Position numbers and translations under genes: made by a program. This document shows, piece by piece, positions 1 through 5,826 of a DNA stretch of 17,237 bases. Position 1 is the first letter of the stretch; the number at the start of each line of letters is the position of its first letter. This stretch comes from Candidatus Falkowbacteria bacterium RIFOXYC2_FULL_48_21 (GTDB lineage: Bacteria; Patescibacteriota; Patescibacteriia; UBA11705; JABHMO01), in the NCBI GenBank assembly GCA_001778275.1, contig MFGM01000067.1, forward strand, positions 1-17,237, written 5' to 3'. A model generated the notes under the pieces. That model was given only the letters and a program-made list of their open reading frames with translations, ran no database searches and was not told where the DNA came from.

Positions 1-27
1 AGGTAAAATTATTTTAGATCAAATCAA

Positions 28-160
28 TTTTACCCCACTTTAGTGGGATACGCATCCACGCGTGATGGATAGCGAGGCGTGTTGGCGTCGGGTGTAGTAA
101 ATTCGATGCACGTGTGATTGCGATGTCCGCGGGAGCGTATCTGGCTAAAGCCAGGTAAAA
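28..160. repeat. RAYT-associated structured repeat, unit A
   Basis: The unit is bounded by TTTTACC (28-34) and its inverse GGTAAAA (154-160). Just inside lie two perfect hairpins, CCCACT-TT-AGTGGG (34-47) and CTGGCTAAAGCCAG (141-154). Inside those, GATACGC (47-53) pairs with GCGTATC (135-141). The unit can therefore fold as a four-way junction with a variable middle of about 80 nt. Units B and C share the same order of parts. It lies 6 bp beyond the stop codon of the minus-strand RAYT gene, as expected for REP/BIME-like sequences and their transposase. Confidence 0.85.
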
Positions 161-166
161 ATTCAA

Positions 167-712
167 TTACTTTTTCGTTATGCTCTCGATGTATCTCTCT
201 TCTGTTTCCAAATCCAGATCAAGCGCAATCGTTTGCATAATTAAATTGTCGACATATTCCGCGCCGCGTTGTGTGACGAGCGTTTTATAACTCGAAAAAG
301 GATATTCATATAATTCTTGTAAGTTCTTCACCAAGCCGTGTTTGTATGGATTGCCCAGAATGTAGCCAAGTATCCGGAAAGACGATTCTTTGGTGTCAGC
401 TTTTTTCGTCCATTTATCCATCCAAATACCACCATGTTGTACGTCAAGCCTTTTGTTTAGCAGGTATGAGCTTCCGCCATTTATAATTTGTAAGAATTTT
501 GGAATATCGCGCCAATGGTTACTTTGTATCAATAAATGGTAGTGATTGGACAAAATTGCGTAGCCATAGATTTTTGTTTGGAATTTGTTTTGCGCCTTGC
601 CAATTTGTTCTTTTATGATTTGTTTTGCCCATGGTTCTTGAAAATAGTTGAATCCGGCAGCGGTTTTGCAGGTGATGAAATAGATATTGCCGGTGAAGTA
701 AATGTAGCCCAT
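167..712 (-). CDS. REP-associated tyrosine transposase (RAYT, Y1_Tnp/IS200-like)
   Basis: A 181-residue HUH single-strand transposase related to IS200/IS605 TnpA. The family cuts hairpin-bearing single-stranded DNA and is thought to spread REP-like repeats. Visible signs are the N-terminal strand IYFITCKTA, the metal-binding HUH motif in SNHYHLLIQ (His57 and His59), and the catalytic Tyr117 in GYILGNPYKHGLV, which matches the usual YIxxNPxxxGLV. The frame stays open upstream to 841, but that extension reads through repeat unit B. I chose the ATG at 710-712 because Y1 proteins normally begin just before the first strand. No SD is visible. Unit A lies 6 bp past its stop and unit B begins 14 bp before its start, so gene and repeats look like one element. 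The function is secure; the exact start is not. Confidence 0.88.
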   Translation of the reverse strand: MGYIYFTGNIYFITCKTAAGFNYFQEPWAKQIIKEQIGKAQNKFQTKIYGYAILSNHYHLLIQSNHWRDIPKFLQIINGGSSYLLNKRLDVQHGGIWMDKWTKKADTKESSFRILGYILGNPYKHGLVKNLQELYEYPFSSYKTLVTQRGAEYVDNLIMQTIALDLDLETEERYIESITKK

Positions 713-726
713 AGGAAAAATTAGGA

Positions 727-890
727 TTTTACCCCACTTTCCTGTCCGCCGTAGCTTTTTGCGTAGGTGAAAGTGGGATACGCTTCCACGCGTGATGGAT
801 GGCGAGGCGTGTTGGCATCGCGCGTGGTAAATTCGACGCACGTGTTATTGCGATGCTCGTGGGATCGTATCTGGCTAAAGCCAGGTAAAA
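727..890. repeat. RAYT-associated structured repeat, unit B (enlarged first hairpin)
   Basis: It has the same plan as unit A: TTTTACC (727-733), first hairpin, GATACG near 776, a variable centre, CGTATC near 867, CTGGCTAAAGCCAG (871-884) and GGTAAAA (884-890). In the first hairpin the two-base loop is replaced by about 30 nt, but the stem is kept and lengthened: CCCACTTTC (733-741) pairs with GAAAGTGGG (769-777). It sits directly upstream of the RAYT start codon. Confidence 0.83.
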
Positions 891-916
891 TTATTTTAGA
901 TCAAATCAATTTTACC
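882..916. repeat. Inverted-repeat linker between structured units
   Basis: The linker between units B and C is bounded by GGTAAAATT and AATTTTACC, which are inverted copies. The same roughly 35-nt sequence occurs at positions 2-34, in front of unit A. Finding it there means another unit ends at or just before the window edge. The linker is therefore part of the repeating pattern and not chance flanking DNA. Confidence 0.75.
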
Positions 917-1044
917 CCACTTTAGTGGGATACGCATCCACGTGTGCGGGATGGCTGGGCGTGTTGGCGTTGCGCTAGGCAAATTCGGCGCGTGTGTGCT
1001 CTGACAAAGTTCGTGGGATCGTATCTGGCTAAAGCCAGGTAAAA
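910..1044. repeat. RAYT-associated structured repeat, unit C
   Basis: It has the same plan as units A and B: TTTTACC (910-916), CCCACT-TT-AGTGGG (916-929), GATACG/CGTATC inner stem, CTGGCTAAAGCCAG (1025-1038) and GGTAAAA (1038-1044). The middle has diverged from units A and B. No second transposase gene accompanies it, so it may be a non-autonomous copy mobilised in trans. Confidence 0.83.
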
Positions 1045-1170
1045 TTATTTTAGTTTTGTCATCTTCTAAATGACACTTTTATTATAGCAAATCTCAAACA
1101 AATCGTCAATATGCGCATTATTTTGTATAAAAAAATATGACTATTTTCTTTAATTTTGCAATAAAAACTA

Positions 1171-1199
1171 TTGACAAGTCATTTTTTATGTGATATGAT
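1171..1199 (+). promoter_or_regulatory. Sigma70-type promoter for the 1241-3053 operon
   Basis: TTGACA (1171-1176), a 17-bp spacer, then TATGAT (1194-1199). It sits in an AT-rich stretch following repeat unit C. Transcription should begin near 1206, giving a leader of about 35 nt with a purine-rich SD at 1231-1237. No other gene or structure was seen in 1045-1170. Confidence 0.85.
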
Positions 1200-1240
1200 G
1201 TCGAGTTCTAAGGTACTTTGACAATTAAACGGGGGAGAAA

Positions 1241-1684
1241 ATGAAAAAGACATGGAAGGAACGGATGAAAGTTGCTGTCGATGATAAGCTGTGGCTGGCT
1301 GTGGAAGCTCTGATCACGGCCATTGGAGCAACTTGTTTGTTCTGTTTGTTTACCATCATATCTGTCTATTTTGTCCGGTTTGAGCTGTGGAGTGAACTGC
1401 TGCTTTTGTTTATTCTTCTCTACGCATTGTGCAACTGGGTGCTTTTCGTCCTTTACAAATACGGAGAGCCGTTTGAAAGGTCTAGCGTGATGTGGTGGTT
1501 GGTTCTTGGCTTGCAATTCTGCTCGCTGGCTAGCGCCTGTGCCATGGCGATAACGTTTATCAGTTTGAGCGGGCTTGACGTGATTGACGCGTGTTTGATG
1601 TTGCTGTCCGGAGTTTTGGTCGTGCTTGGGATTCGTTCAATTCGAAAATGGAACAACAAAAGAAAGGAGAAAGACCATGACTGA
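1241..1684 (+). CDS. Hypothetical four-helix membrane protein
   Basis: A 147-residue protein that I do not recognise. It has a short basic N-terminus (MKKTWKERMK) and about four hydrophobic segments: residues 18-44, 50-72, 84-105 and 109-128. It ends in a charged tail (RKWNNKRKEKDHD), so it should be an inner-membrane protein. The ATG at 1241 follows the purine-rich SD GGGGGAG at 1231-1237. It is the first gene after the consensus promoter and overlaps the next start by 8 bp, which suggests translational coupling. The window gives no clue to a substrate or partner beyond co-transcription with another membrane protein and a secreted protein. Confidence 0.75.
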   Translation: MKKTWKERMKVAVDDKLWLAVEALITAIGATCLFCLFTIISVYFVRFELWSELLLLFILLYALCNWVLFVLYKYGEPFERSSVMWWLVLGLQFCSLASACAMAITFISLSGLDVIDACLMLLSGVLVVLGIRSIRKWNNKRKEKDHD

Positions 1685-2126
1685 CAAAATGACTTGCGTT
1701 AGTGGTTGTGGTAAGGAGCTGGTTGATGATCAATACATTCCGATTGCCGGATATGGAAACATCTGCGGTGACTGCGCGTTCCAACTGGCGCTGATGCTGA
1801 TTGACGCGTTGCGGCGGCTGTTCAACAAGGATGTCGCGGTGGTGGAGTTTACCATCGCGCCCTGTGTTACCGGCGGAGTTCAGCGGGTGCTTCGCTTGTT
1901 TGACGGAGGGAGAGTGGCGCGGGAAGTGACGATTCCGTGGAATAGAGACAGCGCGTGGGAATATGCAGATGCTCTCGCCAAAATCATTGTTGGATTGCAG
2001 GCGTTGCTTCAGCCGCAGACACTGAAGGATGTGGAAGCGGCAATCGCCAAGTGTGCGGCTGAGAAACAGGAGCTTGAAAAACAGAGAGACGTGTTGTATC
2101 TGAAATACAAACACGAAAAAGCATAA
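1677..2126 (+). CDS. Hypothetical protein with two cysteine pairs and a C-terminal coiled coil
   Basis: A 149-residue, probably soluble protein of unknown function. Near the N-terminus it carries CVSGC (Cys7, Cys11) and, about 19 residues later, CGDC (Cys30, Cys33). This spacing could bind one zinc ion like a small zinc ribbon; metal binding is inferred. The last 35 residues are rich in Glu, Lys and Gln with heptad-like hydrophobics and may form a coiled coil. The frame is open upstream to 1626, but the ATG at 1677 is preceded by AAAGGAGA (1664-1671) at good spacing, so I start there. It overlaps the end of the previous gene and is followed by an 11-nt gap with another strong SD. Confidence 0.75.
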   Translation: MTDKMTCVSGCGKELVDDQYIPIAGYGNICGDCAFQLALMLIDALRRLFNKDVAVVEFTIAPCVTGGVQRVLRLFDGGRVAREVTIPWNRDSAWEYADALAKIIVGLQALLQPQTLKDVEAAIAKCAAEKQELEKQRDVLYLKYKHEKA

Positions 2127-2137
2127 AGGAGGCTCTC

Positions 2138-2464
2138 ATGACTGAATTTCTCGCAACTCTTTGTTACTTGGCCGGTCTCGCGGTGGTGGTGCTGGCGAGT
2201 CGGTGCTATTCGCCGTTGAAGCGGAAGGCGAACGAAAAAACGGAGGGCACGTGGTCAAGGTTGGGGCTGGAAATACTGACGGTGCTCGTGGTGTTGATCG
2301 TAGTCGGCGGTTTGATTGGTCTTGGTGTCTATGCCGTGGACGCGATCAGGGCGGGTGTGTGGTCGCCGTTGATTTTGGCGGTGGCGACATTCTTTGGTTG
2401 GAGCATTTGGGATGCGGTGTTTCACAAGGGTTGGTTTGCGCAATTCACTGAAAGGGGGAAATGA
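2138..2464 (+). CDS. Hypothetical small membrane protein
   Basis: A 108-residue protein with three hydrophobic segments: about 4-20, 45-68 and 75-92. The loop between the first two is basic (SPLKRKANEKTEG). It is not recognised as a known family. The ATG at 2138 is preceded by AAAGGAGG (2126-2133), a near-perfect SD. Its stop (2462-2464) is one base before the start of the secreted-protein gene, so the two are tightly coupled. A transport or anchoring role for its neighbours is possible but is only a guess from gene order. Confidence 0.72.
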   Translation: MTEFLATLCYLAGLAVVVLASRCYSPLKRKANEKTEGTWSRLGLEILTVLVVLIVVGGLIGLGVYAVDAIRAGVWSPLILAVATFFGWSIWDAVFHKGWFAQFTERGK

Positions 2465-2465
2465 A

Positions 2466-3053
2466 ATGAGAAGATTTTTGCTTGTTCTTTGTTTGTGTTG
2501 TTTTTCGTCCACGGCTCTCGCCCAGACTGTCGCCTTTTTCCAAGTGGAAACTGCGACGCCGAATGTTCACGACAAGATGAACATCAACGCAGGCGCGACA
2601 ACGAAGTTGAATGATGAATTCAGCTTGCGGTTTTTCACGCTTGCGAACAGCGGCTGGGCGCAAGCGTACGTGGGGCCGGTTTATCAACCGGTAGATTGGT
2701 TGAAGCTCGGAGTCGGTGCGGGCGGTCGGCAAACGAAGGAAGAAATTGATTTGCAAACCGGCTATCTGCTCTGGCTTGGGTATCGGCGATTCAGCTTCAA
2801 CGGCGCGGTGGAGGTGGGGCGGCTGGCTTTTACCGGTGACAAAACGCAGGTCTGGTACGACCTGACCGCGCGCGTAAACGTTTTGCCGTGGCTGACGCTC
2901 GGTGTGAAAGATCGTCGGCCGGCCGGAATCGGACCACTGATTGAGTTCAATGTCTGGAAGGTGACGGTTTGGTCGGCGTGGACGCCGGTTGATTCGGAAA
3001 AAGCGGAGGTTGAGTGGGCGAGGTTTTTAGTGGGGGCGAAGGTCGTTCTTTGA
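2466..3053 (+). CDS. Secreted beta-strand-rich protein (beta-barrel-like), function unknown
   Basis: A 195-residue protein with a clear Sec signal peptide: basic MRR, a hydrophobic core (FLLVLCLCCF) and a likely cut after STALA. The mature part alternates polar and hydrophobic or aromatic residues in repeated short strands separated by turns, for example FSLRFFTLANS, AYVGPVYQPVDWLKLGVGAGG and YLLWLGYRRFSFNGAVEVG. This pattern is typical of small outer-membrane beta-barrels, although a soluble extracellular beta-sandwich is also possible. The frame opens at 2394, but the ATG at 2466 follows a GGGGG SD and starts the signal peptide exactly. It is the last gene of the operon, ending 22 bp before a terminator. 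A barrel would be notable in a presumed single-membrane organism. Confidence 0.75.
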   Translation: MRRFLLVLCLCCFSSTALAQTVAFFQVETATPNVHDKMNINAGATTKLNDEFSLRFFTLANSGWAQAYVGPVYQPVDWLKLGVGAGGRQTKEEIDLQTGYLLWLGYRRFSFNGAVEVGRLAFTGDKTQVWYDLTARVNVLPWLTLGVKDRRPAGIGPLIEFNVWKVTVWSAWTPVDSEKAEVEWARFLVGAKVVL

Positions 3054-3075
3054 AAGGAGGTTGACTAAAAACAAG

Positions 3076-3101
3076 GCGGACGCATAAGTGCGTCCGCTTT
3101 T
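3076..3101. terminator. Bidirectional rho-independent terminator
   Basis: Perfect 9-bp stem GCGGACGCA (3076-3084) with TGCGTCCGC (3089-3097) around a TAAG loop. It is followed by TTTTC on the plus strand and by CTTGTTTTT on the minus strand. It lies between the plus-strand operon ending at 3053 and the minus-strand HEPN gene ending at 3120, so it can serve both. Confidence 0.88.
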
Positions 3102-3119
3102 CAATTGTGTTTTTCATGA

Positions 3120-3518
3120 TTACACCAAGCGCTTTCGTAGGAAGTATTTTTCTCCTAACGCAACGATTTCTTCAGTCCTTACCAGATACTCTTTTGCTTC
3201 CGTGCCTGTGATTACTGTTCCGCCACCGTATAAGTCCCAATTCCGTTTTTGCCGCATTTTGTCCATGATTGTTTGAATGTCGTTGTCGCCAAGACATTCG
3301 GCCAGCTTTTTGATCAATTCAAGATGGTGTCCTTGCCTTGCTTTGACGCGCAGTCCGTTTTCCGCGCACACGGCCATTCCCAGCTTGATAAGACAGTTGT
3401 AGCAAAAATGGAAAATCACTTCCGGCGCGGCGGAATCCACGGCGATTTTTTTGTCACGAAGCGCAGCGGCTAAATACTGATCGATTTGTTTTTGCGTAAA
3501 ATGAAATTTTTCAAACAT
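3120..3518 (-). CDS. HEPN-domain protein, probable toxin of an MNT/HEPN pair
   Basis: A 132-residue all-helical protein. HEPN proteins of this kind are typically RNases held in check by an adjacent minimal nucleotidyltransferase (MNT), which in studied pairs adds AMP to a Tyr of the toxin. Visible here are the long helix IFHFCYNCLIKLGMAVCAEN, a middle helix with KARQGHHLELIKKLAE, and the signature RQKRNWDLYGGG with Arg92, Asn93 and Tyr97. This resembles the RN-x3-Y form seen in SAV_6107-like HEPN domains and is not the standard RxxxxH. The gene starts one base after the stop of the MNT gene (TGA-T-ATG), so translation is coupled and the antitoxin is made first. The HEPN assignment is from motif and context. 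Confidence 0.78.
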   Translation of the reverse strand: MFEKFHFTQKQIDQYLAAALRDKKIAVDSAAPEVIFHFCYNCLIKLGMAVCAENGLRVKARQGHHLELIKKLAECLGDNDIQTIMDKMRQKRNWDLYGGGTVITGTEAKEYLVRTEEIVALGEKYFLRKRLV

Positions 3519-3519
3519 A

Positions 3520-4065
3520 TCAGATAAGTTTTATATTTTTTTTAGAGAGAACGTTTAGAATGAAGGCGTCATTCTGCCGTTGGCGTTGTTTGAACTCGTC
3601 AGGGGACATGTCAATGACGTTAATTTCTCTGCCGATTTGATTTTGAATGGGGGAAATGCGTTTTTGTGCCTGCATGATGGAATGAGTTCCGATGATCAGC
3701 AGGTCGATGTCGCTATCTTTATCCATTTTGTTTTGTGCGAATGAACCAAAAATGTAGGTCTGTTCAATCCCGGGTACTTGGAGCAATTCTTTTTTCAGTT
3801 GTTCCGCCAGCCCGTAGCGGCTATTGAACATTTTTTTTAGCTCCGGCAAAAACCGGTATTGTTTATTCAGATGGAAGAATTTCACCTTGCCTTGCGTTTT
3901 CGAATCCAAGAAGCCTTGTGCTTCCAGCGCCAGCAATTTTTTGTGCGTATTGCTCGGATCCAAACTCAAGAGAGCGGCCAATTCGTTGATATAGCGTTCT
4001 TGTTCTGGGTTGAGAAGAAAGTAGTTGATAATTGCCTGCTCGATTTTTGAGCGTAGTTCGAACAT
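3520..4065 (-). CDS. wHTH-MNT nucleotidyltransferase, probable antitoxin and autoregulator
   Basis: A 181-residue two-domain protein. Residues about 10-75 form a winged helix of ArsR/MarR type (INELAALLSLDPSNTHKKL, then the wing QGKVKFFHLN). Residues about 85-181 form a minimal nucleotidyltransferase with the motif GSFAQNKMDKDSDIDLL: Gly107-Ser108 of the GS motif, then Asp119 and Asp121 for metal binding. The family transfers nucleotides; in MNT/HEPN toxin-antitoxin pairs it modifies and silences the toxin. The fused DNA-binding domain suggests that it also represses its own promoter, and two palindromes lie just upstream (4076-4116). It starts at the ATG 4063-4065; no SD is seen. Confidence 0.85.
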   Translation of the reverse strand: MFELRSKIEQAIINYFLLNPEQERYINELAALLSLDPSNTHKKLLALEAQGFLDSKTQGKVKFFHLNKQYRFLPELKKMFNSRYGLAEQLKKELLQVPGIEQTYIFGSFAQNKMDKDSDIDLLIIGTHSIMQAQKRISPIQNQIGREINVIDMSPDEFKQRQRQNDAFILNVLSKKNIKLI

Positions 4066-4075
4066 AGTGATTTAT

Positions 4076-4116
4076 TATGGTAATATTTTACCATAGTCAT
4101 GGTAGCATTTTACCAT
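4076..4116. promoter_or_regulatory. Two tandem palindromic operators upstream of the MNT/HEPN operon
   Basis: Two copies of ATGGTA-N6-TACCAT lie at 4077-4094 and 4099-4116, with centres 22 bp apart (two helical turns, so the same DNA face). The first extends to a perfect 8-bp-arm palindrome TATGGTAA/TTACCATA (4076-4095). The second covers the predicted -10 of the operon promoter. A dimeric winged-helix protein such as the MNT fusion is the natural candidate ligand. Confidence 0.8.
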
Positions 4117-4127
4117 AATGGCGTCAA
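4099..4127 (-). promoter_or_regulatory. Probable promoter of the MNT/HEPN operon
   Basis: On the minus strand, TTGACG (4127-4122), a 17-bp spacer, then TACCAT (4104-4099). The -10 hexamer coincides with one arm of the distal operator, so repressor binding should block RNA polymerase directly. Confidence 0.55.
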
Positions 4128-4273
4128 GTCGGTTGTCCGTGGGCTCGCTCGTTGAGTTCAGTTTTTGGAAGATGGCGATCTACGGAATCGAGTTTTTTTG
4201 TTTAGCATGAGTTGTCGAGATGGATAGATTTGATTGGCTAAAATTGAATGAAATCCGAAAAAACAAAGAATTG

Positions 4274-4302
4274 TTGATTAAAATGAGTAGATTTGCTATA
4301 TT
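4274..4302 (+). promoter_or_regulatory. Promoter for the HTH-ATPase/STAS pair
   Basis: TTGATT (4274-4279), a 17-bp spacer, then TATATT (4297-4302). Transcription would start about 12 nt before the ATG at 4322, giving a very short leader without an SD. Nothing else convincing was seen in 4128-4273. Confidence 0.65.
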
Positions 4303-4321
4303 GTGACTGAAGCTAAAATAT

Positions 4322-5047
4322 ATGAAAGATGATTTGCTGACAATCAGCCAAGCGGCCGAGTATTTGGGAGTTTCGATCAACACCCTGCGGCGCTGGGATG
4401 AGTCAGAAAAACTAAAATCAATTCGTAAACAAGTTGGCGGCAATCGTTATTACCATAGATTTGATTTGGATATTTCGCAAAGCGTTCTTTTTTTACAGGC
4501 GCTGGAATGGGCAAAGGCGGAAAAAGCGACCGAGCCGGTTGACGAGTTTTATTGTCCGAACAGCGCGGTTTTTCAAGCTCGCCTGAATGTTTTGGAAAAA
4601 TTGTTGGGACAAATGAAAGATTTGGCGGAAGTGTATCCTTTAATTACATCAATGGCCGGCGAGATCGGCAGTAATTCCTTTGATCATAATTTGGGAAATT
4701 GGCCAGATATTTCCGGAATATTTTTTGGATATGATTTGAATAATAGGCAAGTGGTTTTGGCTGACCGCGGGCATGGAATTTTGAAAACATTAGGAAGAGT
4801 GGTGCCGGGATTGGCGGGTGATGCACAGGCGCTGGAAGTCGCTTTTACCAAAACTATATCCGGTCGGGCGCCGGAATCACGCGGTAATGGATTGAAGCTC
4901 GTGCGCGGTGTAATCGGGACGAATAACTTTGATCTTTGTTTTCAATCAGGTAATGCGCAAGTGAATTTGTTAAGAAATTCTAAGGAGCTAAACATTAAAA
5001 ACGCAACAGCCGGTATTCGTGGTTGTATAGCGATAATAAAATTTTAG
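4322..5047 (+). CDS. MerR/excisionase-type HTH fused to a GHKL (HATPase) domain
   Basis: A 241-residue fusion. Residues 5-50 are a MerR-like helix-turn-helix (LTISQAAEYLGVSINTLRRW, then the wing GGNRYYHRFD). Residues about 85-241 resemble a GHKL ATPase: an N-box EIGSNSFDHN (Glu114, Asn118, Asp121), a G1 box ADRGHGI (Asp148, Gly150, Gly152) and a G2 box RGNGLKLV (Gly188, Gly190). There is no dimerisation His domain, so it is not an ordinary sensor kinase. It is closer to anti-sigma-type kinases such as SpoIIAB/RsbW. The next gene, one base downstream, is a STAS-like DUF4325 protein. STAS proteins are the usual partners of such kinases, so a DNA-bound partner switch is the simplest reading. The domain calls are good; the function is inferred. 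Confidence 0.82.
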   Translation: MKDDLLTISQAAEYLGVSINTLRRWDESEKLKSIRKQVGGNRYYHRFDLDISQSVLFLQALEWAKAEKATEPVDEFYCPNSAVFQARLNVLEKLLGQMKDLAEVYPLITSMAGEIGSNSFDHNLGNWPDISGIFFGYDLNNRQVVLADRGHGILKTLGRVVPGLAGDAQALEVAFTKTISGRAPESRGNGLKLVRGVIGTNNFDLCFQSGNAQVNLLRNSKELNIKNATAGIRGCIAIIKF

Positions 5048-5048
5048 T

Positions 5049-5336
5049 ATGAACATTTATCTCAAAAAATTCGGCACCACTTTGGTTTCTCGGCAATCCG
5101 GCAAAGAGGCGCTGGCCGCTTTTCGTCCGCAGTTAACCACTGTTAAGAAAGATGAAAAGTTGCTTATTGATTTTGACGGGGTAATTACCTTTACCCCCTC
5201 TTGGGCCGATGAGTTCCTTACGCCGCTATTCGCTGAATATGGCGATCGGGTCGTGTTGCAAAATACGAACAATCCGTCTGTGCGAGCGACGTTGGAGTTA
5301 CTCGAAAAAATAAAGAACAAAGAGGATTTATTTTGA
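5049..5336 (+). CDS. STAS-like DUF4325 protein
   Basis: A 95-residue single-domain protein. The core LLIDFDGVITFTPSWADEFL (residues 38-57) followed by a strand RVVLQNTN and a final helix is the recognisable pattern of the STAS-like DUF4325 family: hydrophobic strand, DF-x-GV, then a Ser/Asp-bearing helix start. The family is commonly encoded beside HATPase proteins, as here. The start is one base past the stop of the HTH-ATPase gene, so the two are translated together. Ser51 in TPSWADEFL occupies the place where anti-sigma antagonists carry their phosphorylated Ser; that modification is a hypothesis. A terminator follows 21 bp downstream. Confidence 0.8.
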   Translation: MNIYLKKFGTTLVSRQSGKEALAAFRPQLTTVKKDEKLLIDFDGVITFTPSWADEFLTPLFAEYGDRVVLQNTNNPSVRATLELLEKIKNKEDLF

Positions 5337-5357
5337 TCGTAAAAGGCAACAAATACA

Positions 5358-5392
5358 AAAACCGCCCTATCGTTTCGACGAAGGGCGGTTTT
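5358..5392. terminator. Bidirectional rho-independent terminator
   Basis: AAAACCGCCCT (5358-5368) pairs with AGGGCGGTTTT (5382-5392) over 11 bp. T-rich tracts follow on either strand. It separates the converging STAS gene (ends 5336) and the minus-strand operon (ends 5400). Confidence 0.9.
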
Positions 5393-5399
5393 GGTTTTG

Positions 5400-5816
5400 T
5401 TAGCGGAGCGCTTCGCCGAGTTCTTTGTCGGAAAGTAACTCCGTCATGTCTGGATGATTGTATTCTCCTTGATCGAACGATTTGATGAGGTCATTCAGTC
5501 GCTGTAGTTCCTTTGTGGGCGATTGATCGGGGTCTCGTTCGTATTGTTCTCGACAGACGATGTACTCCTTGTGTTGTTTCGCGCTGATAATCGCTCGAAT
5601 TCGTAGCAGTTGCGCCGGCGTGGCTTGTTCCAGTGCTTGGCGGAGCAATTCTTTTCTTTGCATTTTACCTCCTCCGACTTGAATTGTGTGTTTTCTGTTT
5701 TTCCATCCCTTCATTGCCATGATTTCTTCATGCAATTCCGGGGCGGTTTTTTGAAACAATTCTTGCAGGTAAGGGCTTTCACTATAGATGTCATACAAAT
5801 CATCATGTTCGTCCAT
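5400..5816 (-). CDS. Hypothetical acidic helical protein with a strong internal start site
   Basis: A 138-residue, highly charged, predicted helical soluble protein of unknown function. The frame opens at 5834, but the ATG at 5814-5816 follows GAGGAGGAACAA, an ideal SD, so I start there. Within the frame a second excellent SD (GGAGGAGG, 5667-5674) precedes an in-frame ATG at 5661-5663. That ATG would yield an 87-residue C-terminal product starting MQRKELLRQALEQ. The residues VGGGK just before it are the translation of the SD itself. Either two nested proteins are made or two genes have fused. It is the last gene of the minus-strand operon and lies 8 bp from the terminator. Confidence 0.68.
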   Translation of the reverse strand: MDEHDDLYDIYSESPYLQELFQKTAPELHEEIMAMKGWKNRKHTIQVGGGKMQRKELLRQALEQATPAQLLRIRAIISAKQHKEYIVCREQYERDPDQSPTKELQRLNDLIKSFDQGEYNHPDMTELLSDKELGEALR

Positions 5817-5826
5817 TTGTTCCTCC

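Noticed and set aside
713..841. N-terminal extension of the RAYT frame to 841.
   Set aside because: The extra residues are a translation of repeat unit B and do not resemble the start of Y1 transposases.
28..1044. The repeated hairpins as a CRISPR array.
   Set aside because: Units are 133-164 bp, imperfect and not separated by unique spacers of constant length. No cas genes are present.
4220..4306. A 28-codon open frame (MDRFDWLKLNEIRKNKE...) upstream of the HTH-ATPase gene.
   Set aside because: It has no SD, and the promoter of the downstream gene (4274-4302) lies inside its end. A leader peptide is unlikely.
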